From: JBASNZ01 sp049657775
Lineage (GTDB): Bacteria; Actinomycetota; Coriobacteriia; Anaerosomatales; Anaerosomataceae
Length of the DNA: 44,800 nt
Direction: 5' to 3'
Assembly (NCBI GenBank): GCA_049657775.1
Contig: JBASNZ010000048.1
Coordinates: 1 to 44,800, forward strand
Shown piece after piece: positions 31,219 to 40,201 of the stretch. Made by a program: the position numbers and the translations under genes. Position 1 is the first letter of the stretch; each line of letters opens with the position of its first letter. The notes under the pieces are model-generated. The model saw only the letters and a program-made list of their open reading frames with translations. It ran no database searches and was not told the DNA's origin.

Positions 31219-32763
31219 ATGAGCATCGACAGGGTCCAGATATTCGATACCACACTGCGCGATGGCGAGCAGTCGCCCGGCGCGAGCATGAATACCGAGG
31301 AGAAGCTGGAGATCGCGCGGCAGCTCGTGCGACTCGGCGTTGACGTCATCGAGGCCGGCTTCCCGGTCTCGAGCCCCGGCGACTTTGAGAGCGTGGCGCG
31401 CATCGGCGCCGAGGTGGGCGACGCCGCGGTGGTGTGCGGGCTGACCCGCGCCATCCCCCGCGACATCGAGGTGGCCGCCGAAGCGCTCGCCACCGCGAAG
31501 CGCCCGCGCATCCACACCGGCATCGGCGCCTCGGAGAGCCACCTGCGAGACAAGCTGCGCATCACCGGAGACGAGGCCGTGGAGCGCGCGATCGCTGCGG
31601 TCAAGCGTGCGCGCACCTTTGTGGAGGATGTCGAGTTCTACGCCGAGGACGCAGCGCGCGCCGAGCGGGAGTTCCTCTACCGCCTGGTGGAGGCCGCAGT
31701 CGCGGCGGGAGCGACCGTCGTCAACATCCCGGACACCACCGGCTACAGCTATCCCGAGGTGTTCGGCGACCTCATCGGCGGCATCATGAACAACGTTGCC
31801 GGTATCGAGAACGTGATCGTCTCGGTGCACTGCCACAACGACCTGGGCATGGCCACGGCCAACGCCCTCGCGGGCGTGAAGGCGGGCGCGCGCCAGGTGG
31901 AGTGCACCATCAACGGCATCGGCGAGCGGGCCGGCAACACGGCGCTCGAAGAGGTCGTCATGGCGCTGGAGCAGCGCCCCGACGTCTTCGGCGTGAAGAC
32001 CGGCATCAAGACGCGCGAGATCGTGCGGACGTCGCGCCTGGTCTCGTCGATCACGGGCCTGCGAGTGCAGCCCAACAAGGCGATCGTGGGTGCGAACGCG
32101 TTCGCGCACTCCTCTGGCATCCACCAGGACGGGGTGCTCAAGGAGCGTTCCACGTACGAGATCATCGACCCGGCGGACGTGGGCGCGGGTGGTTCGTCCA
32201 TCGTGCTCACCGCACGGAGCGGACGGCACGCGCTGCGCCACCGCCTGGCGGAGCTCGGCTACGAGATGCCCGACGACGAGTTCGAGCGCATCCACGCCGC
32301 GTTCCTGCTGCTTGCCGACAAGAAGAAGGAAGTCTACGACGAGGACCTCGAAGCGCTTGTGGGCGAGAGCGAGCGCACGATCGACGAGGTCTACCACCTG
32401 GAGCAGGTGCACGTAAGCTGCGGCGAGCCGGGCATCCCGACCGCGACCGTGGAGCTCATCACGGGCGCTGGCCAGGTGCTCATCGACGCGAGCCACGGCA
32501 GCGGACCCGTCGACGCCGTCTACCGCGCCATCAACCGCATCGTCGATGTGCCCAACGACCTCAGCGAGTTCTCGGTGCAGGCCGTCACGCGGGGCATCGA
32601 CGCCCTGGGCGAGGTCACCATCCGCGTGACCGCCGAGGACGGGCGGGTCTTCACGGGCCGCGGCGCGCACTCGGACATCATCGTCGCGTCGGCGAAGGCG
32701 TACACGAATGCGCTCAACCGACTGCTCGTTGCCACCAGGCCAACCGTGACCGAGGAGCTGTAG
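31219..32763 (+). CDS. leuA: 2-isopropylmalate synthase
   Basis: 514 residues. The DRE-TIM catalytic barrel starts IFDTTLRDGEQSPGASM (metal Asp and catalytic Arg) and includes the ligand pair in VHCHNDLGMATANALAG and GERAGNTALEE. The C-terminal LeuA dimer domain (about 390-510: VSCGEPGIPTATVELI) mediates leucine inhibition. It condenses 2-ketoisovalerate with acetyl-CoA. The ATG at 31219 with AGAGGTG 6 nt upstream is preferred over a GTG at 31210. leuC begins 1 nt after the stop. It is distinct from the second DRE-TIM enzyme, CimA, at 36.7 kb. Confidence 0.95.
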   Translation: MSIDRVQIFDTTLRDGEQSPGASMNTEEKLEIARQLVRLGVDVIEAGFPVSSPGDFESVARIGAEVGDAAVVCGLTRAIPRDIEVAAEALATAKRPRIHTGIGASESHLRDKLRITGDEAVERAIAAVKRARTFVEDVEFYAEDAARAEREFLYRLVEAAVAAGATVVNIPDTTGYSYPEVFGDLIGGIMNNVAGIENVIVSVHCHNDLGMATANALAGVKAGARQVECTINGIGERAGNTALEEVVMALEQRPDVFGVKTGIKTREIVRTSRLVSSITGLRVQPNKAIVGANAFAHSSGIHQDGVLKERSTYEIIDPADVGAGGSSIVLTARSGRHALRHRLAELGYEMPDDEFERIHAAFLLLADKKKEVYDEDLEALVGESERTIDEVYHLEQVHVSCGEPGIPTATVELITGAGQVLIDASHGSGPVDAVYRAINRIVDVPNDLSEFSVQAVTRGIDALGEVTIRVTAEDGRVFTGRGAHSDIIVASAKAYTNALNRLLVATRPTVTEEL

Positions 32764-32764
32764 C

Positions 32765-34045
32765 ATGCCCCGACCCATGACGATCACCGAGAAGATACTG
32801 GCCGCGCACGCGGGCTTGGACGACGTCGTGCCGGGGCAGCTGGTGAACTGCCGGCTCGACCTGGTGCTTGCCAACGACGTGACCGCGCCGATCGCCATCA
32901 AGGAGTTCGCCAAGATCGGGGTGGAGAAGGTCTGGGACCCCGAGCGCATCGCGCTCGTGCCCGATCACTACACCCCCAACAAGGACATCAAGAGCGCCGA
33001 GCAGGCCAAGATGATGCGCGACTTCGCGCGCAGGCAAGGCATCACCCACTACTACGAAGTCGGCTGCATGGGCGTGGAGCATGCGCTCCTGCCCGAGCAG
33101 GGCGTGGTCGTCCCCGGCGACGTGATCATCGGCGCCGACAGCCACACGTGCACCTACGGCGCGCTCGGCGCCTTCGCGACCGGCGTGGGCTCGACGGATG
33201 CGGCTGTGGGTATGGCCACAGGCGAGGCATGGTTCAAAGTCCCGTCGAGCCTTCGGTTCAACGTGACCGGGACGCTCGGCCCGTGGGTGAGCGCCAAGGA
33301 CATCATCTTGCACATCATCGGCATGATCGGCGTGGACGGCGCGCTCTACCAGGCGATGGAGTTCACCGGTGACACCATCCAGGGTCTGGACATGTCAGCC
33401 CGCATGACGATCTGCAACATGGCTATCGAGGCCGGTGGCAAGAGCGGCATCATCGCGTTCGACGACGTGACCGTCGACTACATCGGCCCGCGCGCCCAGC
33501 GCGAGTGGACGGTGTACGCAAGCGACACGGACGCCGAGTACGCGCACGTGTACGAGATCGATGCCGCGTCCATCAAGCCCACGGTCGCGTTCCCGCATCT
33601 GCCGAGCAATACGCGGCTGGCCGAGGACTCGCGCGATGTCCGGGTGGACCAGGTCGTCATCGGTTCGTGCACCAACGGACGGCTCGAGGACCTGCGAGTA
33701 GCGGCCGGCATTCTCAAGGGCCGCAGGGTGCACGACAACGTTCGCCTCATCGTGATCCCGGCGACACAGCGGATCTGGACCGAGGCGATGCACGAGGGTC
33801 TCTTCGACATCTTCGTCGAGGCCGGTGCCGCGGTCTCCACACCCACGTGCGGGCCGTGCCTCGGCGGCCACATGGGCATCCTCGCGGCGGGCGAGCGAGC
33901 GGTCGCAACGACCAACCGCAACTTCGTCGGACGCATGGGCGATCCCACGAGCGAGGTTTACCTGGCGTCTCCGGCGATTGCCGCGGCAACGGCCGTTGCC
34001 GGCCACATCGCGCTTCCGGACGACCTGGACGAGAGAGGCAACTGA
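32765..34045 (+). CDS. leuC: 3-isopropylmalate dehydratase large subunit
   Basis: 426 residues, the shorter aconitase-type LeuC found in archaea and many anaerobes. Substrate and cluster motifs are IIGADSHTCTYGALGAFATGV. The three Fe-S cysteines lie in GSCTNGR and PTCGPCLGGHMG. With LeuD it isomerises 2- to 3-isopropylmalate, and it can also process citramalate made by CimA. The ATG lies 1 nt after the leuA stop, and its own stop overlaps the leuD start by 1 nt (TGATG). Confidence 0.95.
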   Translation: MPRPMTITEKILAAHAGLDDVVPGQLVNCRLDLVLANDVTAPIAIKEFAKIGVEKVWDPERIALVPDHYTPNKDIKSAEQAKMMRDFARRQGITHYYEVGCMGVEHALLPEQGVVVPGDVIIGADSHTCTYGALGAFATGVGSTDAAVGMATGEAWFKVPSSLRFNVTGTLGPWVSAKDIILHIIGMIGVDGALYQAMEFTGDTIQGLDMSARMTICNMAIEAGGKSGIIAFDDVTVDYIGPRAQREWTVYASDTDAEYAHVYEIDAASIKPTVAFPHLPSNTRLAEDSRDVRVDQVVIGSCTNGRLEDLRVAAGILKGRRVHDNVRLIVIPATQRIWTEAMHEGLFDIFVEAGAAVSTPTCGPCLGGHMGILAAGERAVATTNRNFVGRMGDPTSEVYLASPAIAAATAVAGHIALPDDLDERGN

Positions 34046-34539
34046 TGAGATTCGAAGGCACCGCGCACCGCTACGGTCGCGATATCGATACCGACGTCAT
34101 CATCCCGGCTCGCTACCTCAACACGAGCGATCCCGACGAGCTCGGCGCGCACTGCATGGAGGACCTGGACGCGGGCTTCGTCGCCAAGGTGGAGCCGGGC
34201 GACATCCTAGTCGCCGAGGAGAACTTCGGCTGCGGATCGTCTCGCGAGCATGCGCCGATCTCCATCAAGGCATCGGGCATCACCGTGATCATCGCCAAGA
34301 GCTTCGCGCGCATCTTCTACCGCAACGCGATCAACACGGGGCTGCCGATCATGGAGGCTCCGGACGCGGTTGACGGCATCTCGGCGGGTGATCGCGTGGC
34401 GGTAGACGCCGATGCGGGCACCATCACCAACCTCACCACAGAGCAGAGCTGGCAGGCGGAGCCGTTCCCGCCGTTCGTGCGCGACATCATCGAGAAGGGC
34501 GGCCTCGTTGCGGCAGCCCGTGAAAAGGTGGGCAAGTGA
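34045..34539 (+). CDS. leuD: 3-isopropylmalate dehydratase small subunit
   Basis: 164 residues, the short small-subunit form that pairs with the 420-residue LeuC. Visible features are GRDIDTDVIIPARYL at the N-terminus and the substrate-loop motif FGCGSSREHAPISIKASG, which places the swivelling domain over the LeuC cluster. AGAGAGG lies upstream of the ATG. The last codons overlap the leuB GTG as GTGA, so leuC-leuD-leuB are translated as a chain. Confidence 0.95.
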   Translation: MRFEGTAHRYGRDIDTDVIIPARYLNTSDPDELGAHCMEDLDAGFVAKVEPGDILVAEENFGCGSSREHAPISIKASGITVIIAKSFARIFYRNAINTGLPIMEAPDAVDGISAGDRVAVDADAGTITNLTTEQSWQAEPFPPFVRDIIEKGGLVAAAREKVGK

Positions 34540-35651
34540 GCGAGACAAAGCGTATCTGCCTGCTTCCGGGTGACGGCATCGGTCCCGAGATCACGGCCGA
34601 AGCCGTCAAGGCGCTCGGCGTCATCGGCCAGCGATTCGGCGTGACGTTCGAGTTCACCGAGGCGCTCCTCGGCGGAGCGGCCATCGACGCCACCGGCACC
34701 GCACTCCCCGACGCCACGCTCGAGGCCGCGCACGCGGCCGATGCCGTGCTGCTCGCTGCGATCGGCGGCCCCAAGTGGGACTCAACCGATCCCGCCAAGC
34801 CGCGACCGGAGCAGGGCCTCCTCGGTATCCGCAAGGCGCTCGGGCTCTACGCGAACCTTCGGCCCGTCAAGCTCTACGGCGCACTCGCAGGCGCGAGCAC
34901 GCTCAAGCCCGAGGCGCTTGAGGGCGTCGACATGCTCATCGTCCGGGAGCTGACCGGCGGGTTGTACTTCGGCGCGCGCGCCAGGGAGACCGGTGTCCCC
35001 GGCGCCGCAAGTGACGGCGGTCCGGGCATGAGGGCCTACGACACGATGGAGTACCGCGAATTCGAGATCGAGCGGATCGCGAGGGTCGCGTTCGACGCCG
35101 CCCGCACACGCGCCGGCAAGGTGCACTCGGTGGACAAGGCGAACGTGCTGGAGTCGAGTCGGCTGTGGCGCGAGGTCGTGCATCGGCTGCACGTCGCGGA
35201 GTATGCGGACGTGGAGCTCCTCGACCAGCTTGTGGACAACACCGCGATGCAGCTCATCCGTCAGCCCTCGCAGTTCGACGTCGTGGTGACGGAGAACATG
35301 TTCGGCGACATTTTGTCGGACGAGGCAAGCATGCTCACGGGCTCGCTCGGCATGCTTGCGAGCGCTTCGCTCGGTGACGGCACGGCGCTCTACGAGCCGA
35401 GCCACGGCAGCGCGCCGGATATCGCCGGGCAAGGTGTCGCCAACCCGCTCGCGATGCTGCTGTCCGTCGAGATGATGCTGCGATACAGCTTCGCGATGAA
35501 CGAGGCCGCCGATGCACTGGCGGCGGCGATCGAGGGCGTACTCGCCGATGGTTGGCGCACGCGCGATATCGCCGACGCAACCACGTTACCGCAGCGTACG
35601 GTTGGTACAGACGTGATGGGCGATCTGGTCGTGGAGCGCCTGAGCGCGTAG
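34536..35651 (+). CDS. leuB: 3-isopropylmalate dehydrogenase
   Basis: 371 residues. The family N-terminus is LLPGDGIGPEITAEAVK. NLRPVKLYGALAGASTLKPE carries the substrate residues, VRELTGGLYFG the catalytic Tyr, and SVDKANVLESSRLWREVV the catalytic Lys. Metal aspartates lie in ENMFGDILSDEASML. The NAD-specific Asp-Ile is in HGSAPDIAGQGVANP, unlike the Lys-Tyr of the isocitrate dehydrogenase at 16.5 kb. It oxidises 3-isopropylmalate, and probably 3-methylmalate from the citramalate route. The GTG start overlaps the leuD stop by 4 nt. Confidence 0.95.
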   Translation: MSETKRICLLPGDGIGPEITAEAVKALGVIGQRFGVTFEFTEALLGGAAIDATGTALPDATLEAAHAADAVLLAAIGGPKWDSTDPAKPRPEQGLLGIRKALGLYANLRPVKLYGALAGASTLKPEALEGVDMLIVRELTGGLYFGARARETGVPGAASDGGPGMRAYDTMEYREFEIERIARVAFDAARTRAGKVHSVDKANVLESSRLWREVVHRLHVAEYADVELLDQLVDNTAMQLIRQPSQFDVVVTENMFGDILSDEASMLTGSLGMLASASLGDGTALYEPSHGSAPDIAGQGVANPLAMLLSVEMMLRYSFAMNEAADALAAAIEGVLADGWRTRDIADATTLPQRTVGTDVMGDLVVERLSA

Positions 35652-35738
35652 ACCCGGCTGGTTGGATTCCTCGCTCCGCTACGTACGCGGGTGGGGTAGA
35701 ATGGCTCTCCAAAGCATCTGACGGGGAAGGGGCACTCG

Positions 35739-36653
35739 ATGGCACTCGAGACGGTGGACTATATCTGGATGGACGGCAAGCTCGTTCCGTGGGCGGACGC
35801 GCAGGTACACGTACTCACCCACGCCCTCCACTACGGCTCCGGTGTCTTCGAGGGCATCCGCTGCTACAGCACCGTTGATGGCCCAGCGGTCTTCCGTCTT
35901 CGCGAACACATGGAGCGCTTCGAACGTTCGGCGAAGATGCTCTTCATGGACCTCCCGTGGTCGGTCGACGAGATGGTTGAGGCCGTCAAGGAGACCATCC
36001 GCGAGAACAAGCTGCCGGCGTGCTACATCCGGCCGCTCGCATATCGCGGCTACGGGATCATGGGTGTTGACCCCATCCCGGCGCCGGTGCAGGTGTGCAT
36101 CGCCGTGTGGCCGTGGGACACCTACATGGGCGAGGAGGCCCTGGTGGCCGGCGTCGACGTGGGCGTGTCGTCCTGGCGCCAGCGCGGCATCAACTCCCTG
36201 CCGCCCGCGATCAAGGCCACCGGCAACTACCTCAACTCCTCGCTCGCGCGTATCGAGGCCAACCACCACGGGTACAACGAGGCCGTCTTGCTCAACGAGG
36301 CGGGCAAGGTCTGCGAGGGCACGGGCGAGAATCTCTTCATCGTGCGTGACGGCGTCCTCTCCACACCCCCGGTCTCCGATGGTCTTCTCGAGGGCATCAC
36401 CCGCGACTCGATCATGGTCATCGCGGACAACCTGGACTACCCGGTGCTCGAGGAGTCCCTCGTGCGTACCGACCTCTACACGGCCGACGAGATGTTCATG
36501 ACCGGCTCGGCGGCCGAGGTCGTGCCGGTTCGCTCGGTTGACGGACGCGTGATCGGCCCGGCGGGTCCCATCACGCTCGAACTCCAGAAGACGTTCTTCC
36601 GCGTCGTACACGGCGAAGAGCCCGGGTACGAGGAGTGGCTGGACCGCATCTAG
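35739..36653 (+). CDS. ilvE: Branched-chain amino acid aminotransferase
   Basis: 304 residues, fold-type IV PLP enzyme. It opens with YIWMDGKLVPWADAQVHVL and THALHYGSGVFEGIRCY. The PLP lysine is in LPPAIKATGNYLNSSLA, and the carboxylate-binding region follows in GYNEAVLLNEAGKVCEGTGE. The motif MTGSAAEVVPVRSVDGR is typical of IlvE. It makes leucine, valine and isoleucine from the keto acids supplied by this cluster. GGGGAAGGGG lies before the ATG. A gap of 87 bp after leuB with a TAGAAT box (35697-35702) hints at an extra promoter. Its stop abuts the cimA ATG with no spacer. Confidence 0.95.
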   Translation: MALETVDYIWMDGKLVPWADAQVHVLTHALHYGSGVFEGIRCYSTVDGPAVFRLREHMERFERSAKMLFMDLPWSVDEMVEAVKETIRENKLPACYIRPLAYRGYGIMGVDPIPAPVQVCIAVWPWDTYMGEEALVAGVDVGVSSWRQRGINSLPPAIKATGNYLNSSLARIEANHHGYNEAVLLNEAGKVCEGTGENLFIVRDGVLSTPPVSDGLLEGITRDSIMVIADNLDYPVLEESLVRTDLYTADEMFMTGSAAEVVPVRSVDGRVIGPAGPITLELQKTFFRVVHGEEPGYEEWLDRI

Positions 36654-38228
36654 ATGATCACGCTCTACGACACAACGCTGCGCGACGGAACCCAGCGAGA
36701 GGGTATGTCCCTCTCGGTGGAGGACAAGCTGCGCATAGCGATGCGTCTGGACGACCTGGGGATCCACTTCATCGAAGGTGGATTCCCGGGGTCGAATCCA
36801 AAGGACATCGAGTTCTTCGAACGCGTGCGCGACCTCAAGCTCGAGAATGCGACCATCACCGCCTTCGGCTCGACGTGTCGCAAGGACACGGCGGCCGCCG
36901 ATGACCCCGGGCTGCAGGCACTTCTCGATACGGGATGCGCCGCGCTGTGCATCTTCGGCAAGACGTGGGATGTTCACGTGACCGAGACGCTCCAGACCAC
37001 GCTCGAGGAGAACGTCCGTATGGTCCGCGACTCGGTCGCGTTCCTCAAGGCCGCGGGTCGCACGGTGTTCTTTGACGCCGAGCACTTCTTCGACGGCTAC
37101 ATGCATAACGCCGGTTACGCGATCGAGGTGTGTCGCGCCGCGGCCGACGCGGGCGCCGACGCGGTCGTTCTGTGCGACACCAACGGCGGCACGCTCCCAC
37201 ACGACGTCCGTCGAACGATCCTTGTCATGGCCGAGGAGATCTCGGTTCCGCTGGGCATCCACGCACACAACGATGGCGCGTGCGCCGTAGCGAACTCGCT
37301 CGTGGCGGTCGACGGCGGCTGCGTTCACGTTCAGGGCACGACAAACGGCTACGGCGAGCGCGCAGGCAACGCCGATCTCACGTCGATCATCCCTGCGCTC
37401 AAGCTGAAGATGGGCTTGGAGTGCGTCTCGGACGATCAGTTGAGACTGCTCACGGAGGTCTCGCACTTTGTTGCCGAGACCGCGAACATCTCGCCTAACC
37501 CACACCAGCCATACGTTGGCGCGAGCGCGTTCGTACACAAGGGTGGCGTGCACGCGAGCGCTGCGGCGCGGCTGCCCGAGGCATACGAACACATCGATCC
37601 CGCGACCGTTGGCAACCTCGCGCGCGTCGTTGTAAGCGAACTCGCCGGGCGAGCGAGTCTGGTGATCAAAGCGCAGGAGATGGGCATCGAGCTTGCGGTC
37701 GGGGATCCCGCGATCGGCTCGGTTCTGGACGGCATCAAGGAGAAGGAGCACGCCGGCTACACGTTCGAGGCCGCCGATGCGTCCCTCGAGATCATGCTCC
37801 GCAAGGAGTTGGGCACGTACGCGCCCTTCTTCAACCTCGAGAGCTTCCGTTGCATCATGGAGAAGCGCGAGGACGGCAAAGTCATGACCGAGGCGACCAT
37901 CAAGGTCCACGTGGAGGGTCATCGCTTCATCGCCACAGCCGAGGGCAACGGTCCCGTCAACGCGCTCGACCGTGCACTCCGTATCGCGATCGGGCGATTC
38001 TATCCGGCGATCGAGCCCATCGAGCTTTCGGACTTCAAGGTTCGCGTGCTGGATGAGAAGAAGGGCACCGGCGCGGTCACGCGCGTACTCATCGAGTCGA
38101 CCGACGGCGACAAGAGCTGGGGTACGGTCGGCGTGTCAGAGAACATCATCGAGGCCTCGTGGGAGGCCCTGGTGGACTCCGTCGAGTACGGACTTTCGCA
38201 CCCCAGGCAGGAGAACACCCACCCTTAG
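36654..38228 (+). CDS. cimA: (R)-citramalate synthase
   Basis: 524 residues. DRE-TIM barrel of the CimA type: LYDTTLRDGTQREGMSLSVE, then EGGFPGSNPKD and GIHAHNDGACAVANSLVAVD, with NGYGERAGNADL. The NPHQPYVGASAFVHKGGVHA motif and the C-terminal LeuA-type dimer domain (about 400-515) separate it from 2-isopropylmalate synthase and homocitrate synthase. It condenses pyruvate with acetyl-CoA to citramalate, which LeuCD and LeuB turn into 2-ketobutyrate for isoleucine. It starts immediately after the ilvE stop, so it relies on coupling. No ilvA is in the window. Confidence 0.92.
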   Translation: MITLYDTTLRDGTQREGMSLSVEDKLRIAMRLDDLGIHFIEGGFPGSNPKDIEFFERVRDLKLENATITAFGSTCRKDTAAADDPGLQALLDTGCAALCIFGKTWDVHVTETLQTTLEENVRMVRDSVAFLKAAGRTVFFDAEHFFDGYMHNAGYAIEVCRAAADAGADAVVLCDTNGGTLPHDVRRTILVMAEEISVPLGIHAHNDGACAVANSLVAVDGGCVHVQGTTNGYGERAGNADLTSIIPALKLKMGLECVSDDQLRLLTEVSHFVAETANISPNPHQPYVGASAFVHKGGVHASAAARLPEAYEHIDPATVGNLARVVVSELAGRASLVIKAQEMGIELAVGDPAIGSVLDGIKEKEHAGYTFEAADASLEIMLRKELGTYAPFFNLESFRCIMEKREDGKVMTEATIKVHVEGHRFIATAEGNGPVNALDRALRIAIGRFYPAIEPIELSDFKVRVLDEKKGTGAVTRVLIESTDGDKSWGTVGVSENIIEASWEALVDSVEYGLSHPRQENTHP

Positions 38229-38278
38229 TGGAACTGAATCACCGAAGGTGGAACGTTCGCCTACTCACAGGGGCCGTC

Positions 38279-39028
38279 ATGAGGGTCGTGCGCATCTTCC
38301 AGGACGAGGACGTCCGCTACGGGCTTGCCGATGAGAGCACGATCACGCTCATCTCCGACGAGCCGTTTGCCGCGTGGGAGACCGAGGGCATTGTTCCGCT
38401 CGTCCAGGCGCAGCTCCTCGCTCCGGTGATTCCCACCAAGATCGTATGCGTGGGCATCAACTACCGCGAACACGCCCGCGAAATGGGGCACACGCTGCCT
38501 TCGGAGCCGGTCATCTTCATGAAGCCGCCCACCGCCGTGCTCGGCCCCCGGGGCGAGATCCACGTGCCTGAGCAGTTCGATTCGGTAGATCACGAGGCCG
38601 AGCTCGCGGTTGTCATCGGTCGGCGCACGCACCGCATCACACCGCAGTCGGCGCGGTCACACGTGCTGGGCTTCACGTGCGCAAACGATGTCACGTCCCG
38701 CGAACTACAGCGCATCGACGGGCAATGGACGCGTGCCAAGGGATTCGACACCTTCTGCCCCGTGGGCCCGTGGGTGGAGACCGACATCGAGCCGAACGAT
38801 CTGGCGATCGAGTCGTACGTCAACGGCGAGTTGCGCCAGTCGGCACGAACCTCCGACATGATCTTCGATGTGTTCACGCTGGTAAGCTTCATCAGCGGCA
38901 TCATGACGCTGCTGCCCGGTGATCTGGTGCTCACCGGCACGCCATCGGGCGTGGGGCCGATGCGCCGTGGCGATGTGATCGAGGTCCGCATCGAGGGCAT
39001 CGGGAGCCTCATCAACCACGTGGTGTAG
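38279..39028 (+). CDS. Fumarylacetoacetate hydrolase (FAH) family protein
   Basis: 249 residues, the usual two-part FAH layout: a short N-terminal domain (1-50), then the mixed beta-roll catalytic domain starting IVCVGINYREHAREMG. Metal ligands are the Glu/Asp set around VDHEAELAVVIGR and GFTCANDVTSRELQ. LVLTGTPSGVGPMRRGD is the conserved C-terminal motif. Relatives hydrolyse or decarboxylate keto-acids (acylpyruvase, oxaloacetate decarboxylase, 2-hydroxyhepta-diene-dioate isomerase), and the substrate here is not predictable. AGGGG lies before the ATG. It follows cimA by 50 bp on the same strand and may be read with it. Confidence 0.88.
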   Translation: MRVVRIFQDEDVRYGLADESTITLISDEPFAAWETEGIVPLVQAQLLAPVIPTKIVCVGINYREHAREMGHTLPSEPVIFMKPPTAVLGPRGEIHVPEQFDSVDHEAELAVVIGRRTHRITPQSARSHVLGFTCANDVTSRELQRIDGQWTRAKGFDTFCPVGPWVETDIEPNDLAIESYVNGELRQSARTSDMIFDVFTLVSFISGIMTLLPGDLVLTGTPSGVGPMRRGDVIEVRIEGIGSLINHVV

Positions 39029-39137
39029 TCGGCCGCACGCCGTCGGCGGTTCTCGGCCACTCTTGACCTGCGTCAATGCGCGAGGTGTCCGCTCGGGTGC
39101 ACGCTGGCTGCGGATAACCACGATCGCAGGAGGCACG

Positions 39138-39764
39138 ATGGACGCCACGGCCCGCACACCCCTTCGTCTGCGCGACTCATACTCGCTGCTGTACGCGTTC
39201 ACGATGGTGGCGTTCCTCCCCGCGATCGCACTCCTGCGCACGCGAGCCATGTACTCGTACGACTTCGGCTACCTCGTCATCATGGTCGCGCCGCCGCTTG
39301 TTGCCATGGTCGCGCTCACGTTCCTGCACGACCCCGCGACTACACCGCTGCGAACGCTTGGCAAGGCGCTGCTCTATGCGGTCGCGGGCATGATCCTTGG
39401 CGCCACGCTCTTCCTCACCGCGAGCTTCTTTCTCGCGTTCCTCGGCCCGGTGTTCGAATCGCACGAGTGGGGCGGACTTCAGATCGCGATCGGCATCATC
39501 ATCGCGCTGTTCAGCGCGCCGCTGATCCTGACCGCGGTCTCACGTGCGCGAAAACTCAAGGCCGGTCCGGCACTTGAGGCGCTCCTGATCGTCGCGGCGC
39601 TCGTGAGCCTCGTCGTCATCGGCGGGTCGCTGCTGGCAACCGACGGATGGCTCACCGGGATGCTTCGAAAGGACCAAGTCTCGTACCTCGTCGGCGGGGT
39701 CTTCTGGTACCTGCCGTCGTATGCGCTGGTCGGTAGCGTGATCCGTTCGCTGGGCATCATCTAG
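39138..39764 (+). CDS. Hypothetical multi-pass membrane protein
   Basis: 208 residues with about six hydrophobic segments: near 16-34, 42-63, 75-100, 112-135, 147-170 and 185-203. No family is recognised. The ATG at 39138 has AGGAGG 4 nt upstream, a strong site, and replaces a weaker start at 39063. It lies between the FAH gene and the yerC-dnaE pair on the same strand, with gaps of about 110 bp on either side, so it is probably its own unit. Confidence 0.6.
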   Translation: MDATARTPLRLRDSYSLLYAFTMVAFLPAIALLRTRAMYSYDFGYLVIMVAPPLVAMVALTFLHDPATTPLRTLGKALLYAVAGMILGATLFLTASFFLAFLGPVFESHEWGGLQIAIGIIIALFSAPLILTAVSRARKLKAGPALEALLIVAALVSLVVIGGSLLATDGWLTGMLRKDQVSYLVGGVFWYLPSYALVGSVIRSLGII

Positions 39765-39790
39765 CCCCCCGCCTATCCGAAACCCTTGGT

Positions 39791-39802
39791 CGTTGGCCAA
39801 CG
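39791..39802. promoter_or_regulatory. Palindrome upstream of the yerC-like gene
   Basis: CGTTGGCCAACG is a perfect 12-bp palindrome about 80 bp before the start codon; a TAGGAT box lies at 39831-39836. It is a candidate operator for the TrpR-like protein encoded next. Confidence 0.35.
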
Positions 39803-39883
39803 AGGCCCACATCATGTCGTCTCCCGGTGGTAGGATGAACACATCATCTTGCGTACCAGCCACGTCAGGGAGAACGCCCTACT

Positions 39884-40198
39884 ATGTCGTCGGATCGACT
39901 TCGTACAGCGGAAGTGGAGGCTCTTCTTCGGGCCTTCCTGAGTCTTGAGAATCCCGACGAGGCCTGGGCCTTCCTGCAGGATGTGTGCACGATCCGCGAG
40001 GTCCATGACATGGCCCAGCGACTTGCTGTTGCGCGCATGTTGGCGGTGGGGGAGCACTACACCAAGGTGCAGGAAGCCACCGGCGCATCCACCACCACCA
40101 TCAGTCGGGTAAGCCGATCCCTCAACTACGGTGCCGACGGCTACACGGCGGTCATCGAGCGTATCGGGCCGAGCGACGCGGCAGAAGCGGGCGAGTAG
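39884..40198 (+). CDS. YerC/YecD family TrpR-related DNA-binding protein
   Basis: 104 residues. The TrpR-like helical fold is clear: an N-terminal dimer helix (AEVEALLRAFLSLENPDEAW), then FLQDVCTIREVHDMAQRLAVA and the HTH AVGEHYTKVQEATGASTTTI followed by SRVSRSLNYG. Proteins of this family are small homodimeric repressors, and some are linked to histidine or tryptophan supply. The gene stops 3 nt before dnaE, so the two share a transcript. No strong ribosome binding site is visible. The regulon is unknown; hisZ lies just past dnaE and is one candidate target. Confidence 0.85.
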   Translation: MSSDRLRTAEVEALLRAFLSLENPDEAWAFLQDVCTIREVHDMAQRLAVARMLAVGEHYTKVQEATGASTTTISRVSRSLNYGADGYTAVIERIGPSDAAEAGE

Positions 40199-40201
40199 TC
40201 C

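Noticed and set aside
35662..35702. TTGGAT and TAGAAT before ilvE as a promoter pair
   Set aside because: The spacer is 29 bp, too long for a sigma-70 promoter; only the -10-like box is noted.
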